Shown: positions 13,401 to 27,700 of the stretch, in pieces | Layout: each line of letters starts with the position of its first letter | Numbering within the stretch: position 1 is the stretch's first letter | Source of the DNA: Valencia hispanica | Taxonomy: Eukaryota; Chordata; Actinopteri; Cyprinodontiformes; Valenciidae | Direction of reading: 5' to 3' | Length of the DNA stretch: 64,000 nt | Assembly (NCBI GenBank): GCA_963556495.2 | Contig: OY747709.1 | Coordinates: forward strand, 54,871,900-54,935,899 | Translations under genes and position numbers: made by a program | Notes under the pieces: model-generated | Told to the model about the DNA's origin: nothing | Databases searched by the model: none | What the model saw: only the letters and a program-made list of their open reading frames with translations

Positions 13401-15668
13401 CGTGCGATGAGTACAAAAGCAAGCTGCACGTTTTCCTGCGGACGACCCTGCGGCAGTCGGCGACGTCCGCTACCAGCTCCAACGCCCTCTGGGAGGTCGA
13501 GGTACACGGCAAACATGACGAACCCACATAAACCCAGATAAACACGCACAGAAACACGAAGCTGGACCAATGATGCACAAACATCAGCGTAGAGACGCTC
13601 AGCAGGTTACTGACAGGTTAGATCCACTGGTTTTTTTATGCGTGAGAAAGAAGGAAAATATCTTCTTCCTTAACAAAGATGAGGCTGTAGTCCGATCTGA
13701 GTTTTTTTATGTTTAATAAGCAGATCGTCCAGAATCATCAGACAGTTCACCCAGAGCTGGGCAAAGCTCAAACTCTTCTGCAGCCTCCTATTCCTGCAGC
13801 CTTATGGTATAAAGTCATTATAATATTATCCTCCTCAGTCCCCCCTACAGCATCTTGATGTCCTTCACGCTGTAGAGTAAAAGGGAACGAGGTCAAAGGG
13901 CATCCTGCTCCAGTTTGCTCCCCCATGACGTCTGTTTAAGCTCTCTGATGATCTTCTACATGACATATTCCCTGGATGCATTTAGTAACATGTAGCTGAT
14001 CAGTTAATTCATATTACTTTGAAATATTCCCGGCCCTCCAGGAGAAGCTGCTGTGTGGCAGCAGTGAGACGGCGGTGAGGTGTGAGGTAGGAGAACCAGG
14101 TGGGTTTAGGATGGGCGGTACGACATCACAGGTTGCTTGTAAAGCAAAAACAGAAAGAGATCTCCCCACCTAGACACATTAATAGTAACAAAAAGCTAAT
14201 TTTGACTGACCTTCCCCTCCTTTAAGCCCTCTCTGTGTCCCGATTGGTCCGTCAGGTCGTCCATCATGACCCCTGCCGTGGGGGGGCGGGGCACTGGAAC
14301 AGTCTCTACAGATTCAAACACCTGGCTACAGGAAACTACCTGGCTGCAGAGGTAACCACCAACACATTAATCACCGCATGTTGAGTGAAGCCAAAGATCT
14401 CCTGACCTTTTTAAACAAGTCCCGATCAGCGCTTTCCCTTTAGACTGTTTTAGCTGTTGTCTGATCCAGAAACAGATGATCAGGGGTCTCATTTATAAAA
14501 CTGTAACTATGCTCAGCAAAAAAAAATGTACTTACGCAAAGAAAGTTTCAGATCTATCAAACTTTGAGTACGCACAGCTGCACGCTATTCCCTTTCTAAA
14601 TCCCACTCTCCCTAGAAATGTGCTCAGGTGATTCTGCATCATATCCCGCCTCCTACTACACACCCCACTTTCTTGTCACAATAAAAGACAAAAAATAAAT
14701 ATAGATATATAGGGGTGTCAAATTATCACGCTATTTTGCGATTAATTAATTAATTCAAATTCATTCAGTTTATTTATATAGCACCGATTCACAACAGATG
14801 TCATCTCAAGGCTCTTAACAAGAAGTCATTTCAATACATTTATACAAACATTCCAATCAGTTAAAAAGTTTCCTATTTAAGGAATCCCAGCAGATTGCGT
14901 CAGTCATTGGCGTGAGGTTGGGCCCCGTTGATGCAGACTTTCCAACCACAGCAATCCTTCAGCAATCCCTCATACTGAGCAAGCATGTAGCGACGGTGGA
15001 GAGGAAAAACTCCCCTTTAACAGGAAGAAACCTCCAACAGAACCAGAACCAGTAGTAATTACAGCCATATTTAGCGCGCTATGTTTTTTAATCGCGTTAA
15101 TCTCATTTTTAATCTTTAATTTGACAGTTTCTGCACGCGAGTTGCCTTTAAATCAAACCCGTTTTATGCACTGGGCTTCTTGTGCCTGAAGTGGACATCG
15201 GTTGGCTGTAAACTCATCAGAAGATGGCTGGCTTCCATCATAGTGGGGAGGGCGAGGTGAGGAAGAACCACTTTGCTATATTTGACGAATTTTTAGACTC
15301 CTCTAGCGATTCTAAAAAAAAAAAAAGCAACTAGTGGCAAATCTAGCAACTTTTAATGGGGTTATTGGAAACTTTTCGGTGAAGCGTGTAACATTGTTTC
15401 TCTGCTCACCGAGAAGAGGGACTGCATCTGTTCAAGTCTGTTAAATACAATAAATGACATCATAAAGCCACTTTTATAGTGCTGTAAAAATCAAACCTGG
15501 GAGCCTCTGAAAATCCGGAAATTCACATTTTTAGTTTGGAATCATTGAAAGAGGGAAGACAACAAACTTCCATTGAAGTGATTTGAGTTATTCTTCGAGA
15601 AAATTAATTCAACTTACTTTCTGCCTCATTTGTTTTTTTAATATATTTTCACAAATGTATTAACCTAA

Positions 15669-15722
<54 letters not shown>

Positions 15723-18700
15723 TCTAAGGACTTTTGAACAGGACCAGGTAAGGTGCAAACCTGGGAAATAATTGGTTTATTTTTGCAGGAGAACCCGGGG
15801 TATAAAGGGGACAATGCTGAGCTGTCGTCCTCGGTGAGTTTCCCCTTTATCAACACCAGGGGGCGTAAGAGATTAAAGACTAGAATAGAATACTGGAACC
15901 TTTCTTTCTCCGCAGATGGACAACAGTCGGAGCAACAAGCGTTCCCATGGCGAGAGGATCAAGTACAAATTGGTGGTGGTGCCTCATGGGAACGACATCG
16001 CCTCGCTGTTCGAGCTCGACCCCACTACCCTGCAGAAAACCGACTCCTTCGTCCCGCGGTGAGAAACTTCCTGCTGATGTTTCACATTAAAAGTCGAGCT
16101 GAAATGATCCCTCCTTTGATGGTAAAACATAGAGAGTTTATCATCTCTCTGATTGAATCCCAGCAGTCAGATACTGAGATGTTTTCCAGCTTCACTTCAA
16201 CTCACGTTCATGACATTTGTCAAACAAACAGATTCAATTATTGTTGAATAATAAGAGTCTCAATTTCCCATCACATAGTCAGGTTCAGGCCTAATTACAC
16301 AGAGCCCAGTCCTACTGTTGGGAGGTTAAACCGTATAAATAATTCATAAATCAATTAGTCTGAGCATCTGTCTGAATCAGTATAAAGAGGGAATATTTTT
16401 TCTTTCCACTGACCAATCTTAAATGTTTAGGATCAACACAAAAACCTTTCAGCTGAATGTAATAATAGATGAGAGCCGGGAATCAAGAAATCAAGATTTA
16501 AATTCTTACCAACTAACTATTCCTTTCTTTTTAGACAGTCAAATAATAACCATTAATAAAACACTCCGTAAAAATTTAACTGATGAAATATTAGAATTAG
16601 AAATACTTTATTGATCCCAACGGGGCTGCGGTGGCATTAACAAACAAGAAAAGGAATCATGTGTAGAGGTAAAAGTATCACACTGGTGGAAGATGAAATA
16701 AGTCGAATAAAATACAAAAAAACTGCACTTAGATAAATGTAAATATACAATATCTAAGAATTTACAGGAACATATTGGTGTCTTAGAGCTAAGCCTGGGC
16801 GATAACGATATCTATTGTGACATATTCGTTATATGTGTCAACATGAACATTGTCAGTTTCCAGATACGTTGCAGCAGAACAACTTCAAAAAAGTTTAGAA
16901 CGCCATCTGAAGAACGTTTTTTGTGCAAAATGCATTTAAACAATATTCTAATCTTTTTTTCCAAAAAATGCAACACAAAAATTCTCACAACATAAAGATG
17001 AAGATATTTTAAATAAATTAAAAGCTAAATGTTGTTGTTTTTTAAACCAAAGCTCAAAATTGTCCCCTTTCTTGGTTACTTATTTAATAGCGCACAAAAA
17101 TAAAGCTGCACATATTTGAATTAAAAATGCTTTAAGTTAAACAGGTTTTCTTCACCCGTTGAATGGAAAACAACACATTTTAAACTTGCAATATGTAGCG
17201 TAAAGATGAACACTGAACGTCAGTATGTATCCTCATTGATGACATCATCAAAAGGCGCAATCACGGTATGCTGGTATAGTCAAGATCTCTACCTTTAGCT
17301 ACATTTATATCATTTCTACCTTTAATATGGCCCACCACTGCTTAGAGCCTGAAAGGAAAGGATAATAAGAGGAGGAAGGTGAGAGGTTAACCACCTTTGT
17401 CCATCACCAGTAAAACGGAGAGGATGCCTTACTTCACTTCCGGCTCGTTGCCGCTTCAGCTCCCACTAAACCGATGTGGTCTCTGCAGATCCGCTGCATG
17501 TCTCTTTAAATGAAACACCACACAAAATACGCTCGCTGGATTAAGTTAAGCACGTCCCGAAAATCTCTGGAGAAAACGAACGTTGCAGACAAACTCTGAC
17601 CAGTGTTGGGTATAGTTACTTTGGAAAGTAGGTAATTAGGGGACAGCGTTACTGTCAATTAAAAGTAATCAGTTACGTTACAGCGTTATCCATTCATAAA
17701 AGTAACGCGTTAAAGTACTTATGCGTTACCAAGAATTAAAAGCCAGTTGGTAGCGCCTCACACATGCTGCGACTTAATTGACAGACACAGCCTCCTTTAA
17801 ATGCACCGAGAAGTCGTGATGATAAATAACTTCAGTCATCCAACTAAATTAACTCTGCAGGATAACAACAGGACAGACAGCCAGCAATAGGCTAATCCAC
17901 ATAGCGTTTTAATTATTTTTTTGATCACAGAACATATGAATCAAGAACACTTATCCAGCCCGGGTAGCCTGATAGATACGTGTTTGGATAAAAGATGTTT
18001 TTAATTTGAAGTGGAATTTTTTGCGGTCGAACAGAAACTTTTCCCCAATGCAGAGTGTGCATTTTACCGTAATATTCTTTTCTTTTCCGTTGACAAAATT
18101 AAAATAATGTCCGTACTTCCACGAAGCTGTGCTACTTTTCTCTGCCATCTTGCCAGGAGTTCAAAAACACTCACTCACACACAGGAGGAGCCGGGCACAG
18201 ATGAATCCCAGCGCTTCGGCTCCGCTGATACAGCCACAGGTAGCACAGCTCCTAGTCCTACTGTCTGACAATCCCGGCTGCAGTCCCGATTTTCCTTTCC
18301 TTATTCAGAGAAATTCTTAAAACAACCGATTACTTTAAAAAAATAAAAATAAGGAAGTTACTGATTGTTAAATGCACAAAACTAACGCGTTAAGTTTCAC
18401 ATTTCACAGAAAAAGTAATTAGAGTACTCTAATTACTTCGTAACGCGTTACCCACAACACTGACTCTGACACAGCTGGACGCCTCATCGGTGTTTTTACT
18501 TCCATGCTGGAGTCGAGTCACCAGCTGGTCAGTCAGACACGGACCTGAGACGAATGTGAGGTCGGATTCACATTCACAGGTGAGGACGAGTGGAGATCAT
18601 TTACATTTAAAGACGTCTTCTTTCTCTAAGCTCCACAAATATATGAAATATAATTGTATCATAGCTGATCTTCAATCTTCAATCTTGTCTTCCCAAACAT

Positions 18701-21700
18701 GTCATACCTTCACAGAATGAGAGATAAAGTTTACATTCATTATTTATGAATAATTTCCAAGCTTTCTGGATTAAACTAAATAAAAAGATGGAGGCATGTA
18801 AAAAATTTGACCCTTTAAAATAAATCGATCTTTTATTGAAGTAATCTCACGCTGAACTATTTGGAATCCACCTTTAATTTGTGTCTATGTATTCATTCAG
18901 CAGAACCACCGGTGGTCCAGTTATTGGCTTCCGTGCTGTTTAACTTGCTAAGAAAAAGGAAAATAAAAGAGCGTTTAGTTTCCCCATGTAACATTTTACA
19001 AGACTGGAGAACAGAGAGAGACCTTTGACCTCTTTGAACATCTTTCCAAATGATCCAGAGTCCTTGATCCTGTTCAATGCTTCCTGCAGGATTTAGATGA
19101 ACATGAGAGGCAACTTGTTTTCTGTCTCCACAGAAATGTAACATTTCTTAGTTGATATGTTCGGATGTTCTTTAGATCTTTCGTTTTCTGATAGAAGCCA
19201 CTAGATTCTTGTTTCTAATGATGCCGTGATCTCTACCAAGGTTCCCAGGACCTTTGGAAGAGAAACAGGCCCACAGCATCATATATCTTTCACCTTACTT
19301 AACAGTGGGTTGAGGTCCCATTGAGCCTACATTTGTGACAACTTCCAAACAATCTGTTGGCTTGTACAGACATGGTTGTTATGGAGACTTTGTTACCCCT
19401 AAATGCCCTTCTTTGCTCCAGGGAGTTTCTAAAATGGTTTTTCCTCCCCACCATCCTCTTCTCTGCAAACATTAATAAAATAAACTCATCATCATCATCA
19501 TCTTGTGGCCACTGGCTGAAAAATACCCCATGTTGTCAAAGTGGCTTGATATGATATTTGTTGTGAAGTGACGCTGTATAAAAAAGATGAAATGAGTTGA
19601 ATTCAGTCATGGATTATTAATTACAGGGACATAGAAACGCGAATTCAATCAAAGAAAGTTAAAATGAGGAAGCGCTTGAATTTCACTTACTTTAAAGTAT
19701 TTTTTTTTCTCCTAATGAATAAAGGCACTCAAATCAAAGTTTAGATCTTTCTAAATAGATTCTGTGTTAGATTTTATTTCTGCTTTGATCAAATCTTCAT
19801 TTATCTTAAAGGGGACATATTATGTTGCCATTTGGGTCTTTGCTCTCCTCTATAAGCACTCCAAACATGAAGAAAAACCATCCATCCATTTTTATTTTTT
19901 GCAGATTTTTGATTTCAGAAGTCTTGTGTTTCTACAAGCCACCCGCTTGCAAAAATGACTTATTGTGACGTAACAATAGGCAACATTTGCATATATCCGC
20001 CCCTCATATGTTAATTCCCACCCACTGATTCAAATTCCATGCCATTCTCATGTATGACAAACCCGCAACCTAGTAACAAGATGGGTGGGCGTGGTCTCCA
20101 ACCGCTAATTAGCATAAACAGCTCATTCTGAAAGGGACTGAAACGGTCAAGAAGGGAGCTGCTGAGATCGCTTTATGTCAGAGGGAGTTTGTGCAAACAA
20201 CTTCGCTAACAAGTTTCGTACAGAACGTAGACCTGTTCTAACTTGTTTAAATGGAGGCATAATTTGTCTCCTTTAAGGCTTTTAATACGTTTTTAACCAG
20301 GATGAAACACATTTGACCAGATGTGTAAAGTACAAATACTAATAAAATCTGGATTTTGAACAATAAAGAACAGAACCTGTAGATGTCAGCAGCACCACTT
20401 CGTTTTCGCGCTCTGATAAAAGGAGAGCTGAATGTGAACGGTAGCACTGCTGCCTTGTGGCAAGAAGGTCGTGGGTTCGAATCCCAGCCTGGGGTCCGCA
20501 TGTGTGGGTTAAAGCAGTATAGACGATGAATAAACGAGTACGCTGTCTTTTCTTTCAGAAACTCTTATGTTCGGCTGAGACATCTCTGCACCAACACCTG
20601 GATCCAGAGCACCAACGTTCCCATTGACATCGACGAGGAGCGACCCATCAGACTCATGGTGGGTTGTTTTTATTCCCGCTCTCTGCTGTCCTGTCGGATA
20701 ATCAAAGGACTGTTCAAATATCGATTATTATTCATAATAATTAAATGAGAAAAACATAAAAGTCCAACGTTCCGCATGGACACTTTTAGGGGGCGGACCG
20801 GCAGAAACATTACTTTGAATAGAAAATAATACATATTTTCTCAGAAAATAATTTCAGATTTTTTTGTAATTGTTGTCCTGTATGACTTAAAAAGGCAGCT
20901 ATTATTGTTTATTTTCTAATATAGAAGATTAATTATTTCTATTTAAGTTTTAAAGTCCTTCCTGTAATGGTTGAATTGTAAAAGTTCATCTGATGTTTAT
21001 TTTTCTTTTTAACCAAATAGAGCAGGAATACTTTAATGTTAAAATCAAACGCCTTCATTAAGTAAACTAAAAATGATTGGTGTGTTTAAGGATCGGATCA
21101 AGTTTCCTCTTTTATGGAAATCAAAATAGGATCACCCTATATTATATTTGAATTACCAACACACGTTTCCTTTAGCTTTTATTGAAAATATGACCTTAAT
21201 ATGATTATGAAACATATTTTTGGACATGTGTTGGTTTGATGTGTGGTTTGACATGAACAAAAGACGAGACATCAATTAGTTTGGATTAGGGCTGGGCGAT
21301 AAATTGATTTTATCGATTAATCGAATTTTCTGTTTATGAAGATTCCATTTTTGGATAAATCGAGAAAATCTGAAAAAGAATTTACCAATGCCCTCATTTT
21401 TTTTTTTCAGGAATAGAAAGGGAGAAGAAAAGAAAATCAATAAAAAAAATTGGTTATTGGATTTGGCATCGCACAAATCGTAGATTTTATTTTTAAGCCA
21501 TATCGCCCAGCCCTAGTTTGGATACTTCAGTTAATGGAAACTGGAAGGATTTAAGAGTAGAAAGTAGCCATGGAAGGAATGAAGAAAAAAAACCTAAATG
21601 GGGAAATAAATAAGCAACAAAAATAATCGTTGGAACATCCCTACGTTTGGGTTGATCATTTTAAAGAGAACGCGTCATATATTCCTTTTTCATATTGATA

Positions 21701-24700
21701 CCGGGTTTACATTTGCAGTTTAAACCTTCTGTAAACATATAAAATGGATAAATAATCTTCTGTGTGAAGACCAGACTAACATAAATCCTCCTGCAGTTGG
21801 GGACATGTCCCACCAAAGAAGACAAGGAGGCGTTTGCCATTGTGTCTGTTCCCGTCATGGAGATCCGAGATCTGGACTTTGCCAACGACGCCAGCGCCAT
21901 GCTGGGCACCGTGGTGGACCAGTTCAGCTCCGGCTTCATCAGCCAGAATGACCGCAGGTAAGGTGTCGTGATCCGGCCCGAAGGTGAGGCCTGTGGAGCG
22001 CCTTTAGTGGAAATGTTAGAAGGGGGGGAATATTTGAACCCTCTGCTCTGCAACCTTCTCCTCAGGTTTGCCATCAAGCTGCTGGAGGACGTGGTTTTCT
22101 TCGTGGCTGACGTCATCAACAGCGGTCAGCCGGTTCTGGACGTGGTCATGTCCAAACCTAACCGAGAACGGCAGAAACTGATGAGAGAGCAGAACATCCT
22201 CAAGCAGGTCGGAACCTTTAAAACTGCCTGAAATCAAATAATGCGGCTTGTTTCTTTTTCCAACAAGCCGCAGAGCTTAAAGATCTATGAGCAGTCATAG
22301 AAGAAGCTGCAGTCGCTTCTGAGACCAAAGAGTCCTGGAAGTGAACCGCTGGACCAACGTTCAGAATCAGAAACCAGAATCAGAAAGGGTTTTATTGCCA
22401 AATGTTGGGTAGGTTTACAACATTAGGAAATTGCTGCGGTACTTTGTGCAAACATACAAGAACAAACAGACAAACACTTAAATAAAAATATAATATATAT
22501 AATAAAAAAAGTTCCTCTTTAGGTCCAAAAGTAATTACTTCTGTTTTGTTTCTGTTCAGCTGGAGAAAGTTATGGCACATCCATCCAATGATTTGCTCGA
22601 TGCATTTACTTAAGGTTTGGATGGGTTCAAAGTCACCTGGTGACATTGTAATGTAGAGCTGAGTATCATCTGCATAGTTATGGTAGCTAATCTTATTGGT
22701 TGTTATAATCTGGGCTAGTGGGAGCATGTAGATATTAAATAAGAGGGGCCCCAGGATGGAGCCCCAGGGCACCCCACATGTGATTTCTGTTCGTTCTGAT
22801 GAAAAGTTTCCTATTGAAACAAAGAAGTCCCTGTTCTTTAGGTAAGACTCAAACCAGCCAAGTCCTGTACCAGAGAGTCCGACCCAGATAATTTACTTAT
22901 CAGGCTCAGAACGACCGGCAGGCCTCAGTCACATGACCTCAGTGACCTGCTAGGGACAGACAGATCCAAACGTTCTGTTAAGGAGGTTAAGATCTTAGAA
23001 AAGCTCGTTTTCTCAAAAGGGATTCTAGAACTGACCCCAGAGGGGAAAAGAGATGCATGCACAGAAGTTTTCCTGATAAATGTTAACCAGCCCATGCTAG
23101 GCTCTGAAGGAGCCACGCTTCTCTTGCCCTTGGTCTTGATTTTCCGTAAAGGCCTGGATCAGTTAGTGATGCTGTGTTTGTGTTCAGATCTTCGGCATCC
23201 TGAAGGCTCCCTTTAAGGACCGAGGGGAAGACGAGGGACCACTGCTGCGTCTGGAGGAGCTGGCCGATCAGAAGAACACTCCATACCAGTACATGCTACG
23301 GCTCTGCTACAGGGTCCTGAGACACTCACAGGATGACTACCGCAAGAACCAGGTCTGTTGAGTGAAATGTAATTTCCTTTCTTTTACGTCCTAAGAAAAA
23401 CCTTCAGAATGATCTGCGTCTGCAAAATTCTTCATCAGCATTCAGATACCTCCTAAATCCAACAAAAACTCTGGACACAATATCCGTCTGCCTATTCTTT
23501 CTGGTTTGGTTGTTTTCTAAGGATTTCCAGCGTCAGTCACCGTGGTGACAGGAACAGGACAGACGGGAAACTGAACCTAACGTTTGTAAAAACCTCAGGT
23601 TTCTCTGGGAAGATATTCTTAAAATGTGTCTGTCCTAAGGTTTTGCTTTCTGAGTTAAGGCCGGAGGCACAGATCTTCATCTGCATAACCGGGCCGTTGG
23701 TAGACGCAGTAAAATTCTTGATCATGACAGAGTCTGCTGTGTATGAAAGTATCATCTTCACCCCTCTCCTGCAGGAGCACATCGCCAAGCAGTTTGGAGT
23801 GATGCAGAGTCAGATCGGTTACGACATCCTGGCTGAGGACACCATCACCGCCCTCCTTCACAACAACCGCAAACTGCTGGAGAAGCACATCACCAAGACC
23901 GAGGTGGAGACCTTTGTCAGCCTTGTGCGCAAGAACCGAGAGCCCAGGTACGTACGGGAAGCAGAACTAATCCATCCTGCATTAAAAACGGGACCACAAA
24001 AACTTTATTTATAACAGCAGAACCGGTATTATTGCTCTTAGTATATGAAGTTATTCCCACTGGATAATAATAAACCAAAGACGCAGGATGCTTTTACTGT
24101 TAGCAGTCTTATTGTTTACAGAGGAGTCGCTGCTTTGCACTACTGAATAGAACATCAACAATATATCCTAATAATTAGAAATAGAAAAGTAATTTTGGTG
24201 CAATCATACAAGCATTCCAATCAGTTTAAAGTTTTAGCTAGTTTTCTATGTAAGGAATCCCAGCAGTTTGTATCGAGTCATTGGGTGTTTCTCAATGTCA
24301 AGGCGCCTCACCTACCAAGGCAATGCGTCGGTAGGCGAGGCGCCTTGCTTACGAGGACACTGTCCTTCCTTGGTCAAAGGAAACTGTTAAATGGAACAGA
24401 CTTACATCACGTAACCGCGGCTGCCCAGGGCCCGCCCTTTGTTTACGTGCTCTTTTTTACGTCCCGCCCATCGTTATATTTTATATGTATAAGTTTCAAT
24501 ATAGATGTATAACAAGAGTTTTACTCTTTAAATTGTGTATATATTGGTTAAATCAAATGTGTAAGCGAGTTAGTACCTGCTAGCAACCGAAGCGGCAACT
24601 ACTAAGCAACTAACCAACTATAGATAACTGCTTTGGATCTAAAAACATTTTTTGATAGCTACAATTACTTGACTTACATTTAAATTGGAAGTTCGCTCTC

Positions 24701-27700
24701 GAGAATACCACGATGTATTCTGGGAAAAGGCATCAAGGAACCTCCCATGTATCCTCGGTCAGTTAGCAAAACGGCAGACAAACGGAGGACAGACGCCTCG
24801 GTAGCACATGAACATTGGAGCACGCCTTGGCGGTCCCTGATGACGTGTCTCCTAGGCAACTGGGGCGGGACCAAGGCATCAAGGCGAGGTTCCTTGGCAT
24901 TGAGAAACACCCATTGACTTGAGGTTGCGTCCTGTTGATGCAGACTCCAACCACAACAATCCCTCAAACTGAGCAAGCATGTAGCGACAGTGGAGAGGAA
25001 AAACTCCCCTTTAACAGGAAGAAACCTCCAACAGAACCAGGCTCAGTAGGAGCGGCCATCTGCCACGACCGTCTGGGGGTTTGAGAGGACAGAGCAGAGA
25101 CACAGAAAGAACAACAGAACTGATATAAGAGAACTTTCTATGTTAAAGAAAGTAAAAAGTTGATAACAGGACATGGAGGATGTTCTGTTACTGGGAGGAT
25201 TATCCCAGTCGATGCCCCCCGTCCGTTTTCTATGACTGTTTCTTTTGGTATTAATTTATGATTGTGTTTTTTTTTGCAGGTTTCTGGATTACCTTTCTGA
25301 TTTGTGTGTGTCCAACAATGTGGCCATCCCCGTCACCCAGGAGCTGATCTGTAAATGTGTTCTGGATCCCAAAAACCAGGACATCCTCATCAAGACAGAG
25401 TGAGTTAAAACAAAAGGAAGGAAGGATCAAGGATTTTGATTTAAGTCCTCCGAAATAAAAGTCCTCTCGGTCTTTTGATCTTATTTTGAAAGACACAAAC
25501 ACTGTCAGTGAGTGGAGTCTCTCTGCTGAACATGTCCACTGTGGCTTTAAAGGTGCGCCTGTTATCCAAGAAGCCCCTCGCTGCAGCCGTTCGTTTGGGG
25601 GGCGGAGTCAAACATGGCAGACTCCAATCTTTGAACCCAACTCTTTAAACCCCACATGCAAAATCACATGGATGTAAAAGTTATCATCTTATACAAACAC
25701 GTGTCGAATCAACAGATGTAATTAAATTCAGTTTTTTTTATAAACTCCAGATGCATCATTTTTAATTTGTTTGCATCAGTGAAATCTGATTGGTTGGATT
25801 AACAATGTGTTTGCGAAGGAAGTAACTGCTGTAGGCAGATTTGTGCCTGTTCATTTCTAACAAGAAAGTAGTTCTAGATTCAGTTCAGCAAAGTTTAAAT
25901 AATTATACTAAGCTGATCTACCTTTAGCACCGCGATGGATGGATGGATGGATGGATGATAAATTGGATGGATGATAAATTGGATGGATGGATGGATGGAT
26001 GGATGATAAATTGGATGGATGGATGGATGGATGGATGGATGATAAATTGGATGGATGGATGGATGGATGGATGATAAATTGGATGGATGGATGGATGAAA
26101 AATGGATGGATGGATATTATGCTTGAAAAAATACTTTAATTGTCTGTACTTTACTGTAACTTCCTTCTACTCTTTCCATCTCATCCATCACACATTGACC
26201 AGCAGGGGGCAGCATAGAGCGTAAAAGGAGTATTTGAATTCAAAACACCCATATTAATATTGTTGTGTTAAAACATTTAAACTGTTTCTGGTTTTAGGCG
26301 ACGTGTGCCAAAGGAGGCGCCCCTTGGAGGCGTTCAGGGAGAATACGTGGGAATGGATGACTATGGAGACGAGGATGAGGTAGGACTCTGCTCATCACAG
26401 TTTATTCATTGGAACCACAAAATAAAGCAAACCACTAAAATGCTAAAAGCTCAAATCTTTGTGTAAAAATATGGTTCTGTTGCTCAGGTCTGGCTGATGT
26501 GGATTGATAAAACCAATGAAAGACAGGAGAAGAGCATCAGACAGCTCGCCCAGGAAGCAAGACAAGGAAACGCTCACGATGAAAACGTCCTCACCTACTA
26601 CAGGTAAATCTCCACGTAGAAAACTTCCACAGATATTACGTGAAAACCCTACCAGTATATCCTAAATGGACGCATGGTTTTCTCATTAGGTACCAGCTGA
26701 AGCTCTTCGCTCGAATGTGTCTGGACCGTCAGTATCTGGCTATAGATGAGATATCCAAGCAGTTGGATGTTGAACTCATCTTCCTCTGCATGATGGATGA
26801 GACGCTGCCCTTTGACCTTCGGGCTTCTTTCTGTCGCCTCATGCTGCATGCCCATGTGGACCGAGACCCTCAAGAACTCGTGACCCCGGTCAAGTTCGCG
26901 CGGCTCTGGACTGAGATACCGACCTCCATCAGCATCAAAGAGTTAGTAAGATTTGAATATTTTAGTAAGTGTATGCAGGAGTACTTTTTGATTTTTAGTC
27001 TGAGCCACAGTAGGTTAGTAAGTTACAGTAGGCCTGGGCGATATGGCCTCAAAATCTATATTGGGATATAATCTAAAGCGTGTGCGATAACGATATCTAT
27101 TACGATATGTTCCTTTTTTTTCTCTATATATGGCTAAATGACTTTGCAGCAGAACAACTTCAAAAAAAGTATAGAATGCCATTTAAAGGTCATTCATTGT
27201 GCAAAATGCTTTTAAAAATACAATTCTAATCTTTTTCCATAAAATGCAACACAAAAATTCTTGTGACGTAAAGATGAAGATGTTTTGAATAAATTTAAAG
27301 CTAAATGTTATGAAAACACAAAGTTCAAAATTGTCCGCTTTCCTGGTCATTTGTTGTTGTTTATGAATTCAATATCGCACAAAAAAATAAGCCTGCCCAC
27401 ATTTGAATTAAAAATGCTTCAAGTTCAACAGGATTATTTTCCGTTATATGGAAAACAGCAAACCATCAAAATCTCTACCTTTGGCTAAATTGATAACAAT
27501 CCTACCTACTACCTTTTTATATTGCCCACTGCTAAATTACAGAACTCCGCTTGTCGTATTGCAGGTGGTGTTAAATTTATAAGAAACACCCCAGTAAGAG
27601 TGCCAGCAGTACATAGAGAATATCTTCATATGGACTGTCAACAGTAAAGGGTGCTCATACAGAGCCTGAGTAGCTCAGTTGGTAAAGCATCAGACTTTTA

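Larger units (their letters stand above)
14352..15788 (+). other. Intron with TIR remnant, interspersed repeat and (AT)n
   Basis: 14710-14745 carries the TIR AGGGGTGTCAAATTATC, 14755-15055 a dispersed repeat, 15060-15130 an opposing ATCGCGTTAATCTCATT edge, and 15672-15719 an (AT)n run. Confidence 0.65.
16059..20558 (+). other. 4.5-kb intron rich in DNA transposons
   Basis: Contains a Rex1 tail (16595-16640), an hAT-type miniature element (16790-17340), a larger hAT relic (17601-18462), a piggyBac-like element (19810-20272) and a tRNA-derived SINE head (about 20430-20500). 18470-19800 shows nothing I can name. Confidence 0.8.
23948..25279 (+). other. Intron with a dispersed repeat split by a TIR element
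   Basis: See the two entries that follow; 23948-24190 and 25080-25279 show nothing further. Confidence 0.7.

Noticed and set aside
14040..14100. Possible extra exon (GAGAAGCTGCTGTGTGGCAG...)
   Set aside because: No match to the receptor between residues 286 and 287, where the flanking exons already join seamlessly.
15753..16247. Single 164-residue ORF as an exon
   Set aside because: It reads a different frame through two real itpr3 exons (15789-15833 and 15916-16058) and the intron between them.
20430..20502. tRNA gene
   Set aside because: Box A/B-like motifs are present but the acceptor and anticodon stems do not form; it is a SINE head.
25933..26116. CRISPR-like array
   Set aside because: Interrupted tetranucleotide repeat in a vertebrate gene; no spacers or repeats of CRISPR type. 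The same applies to the 15-bp and 72-bp arrays.
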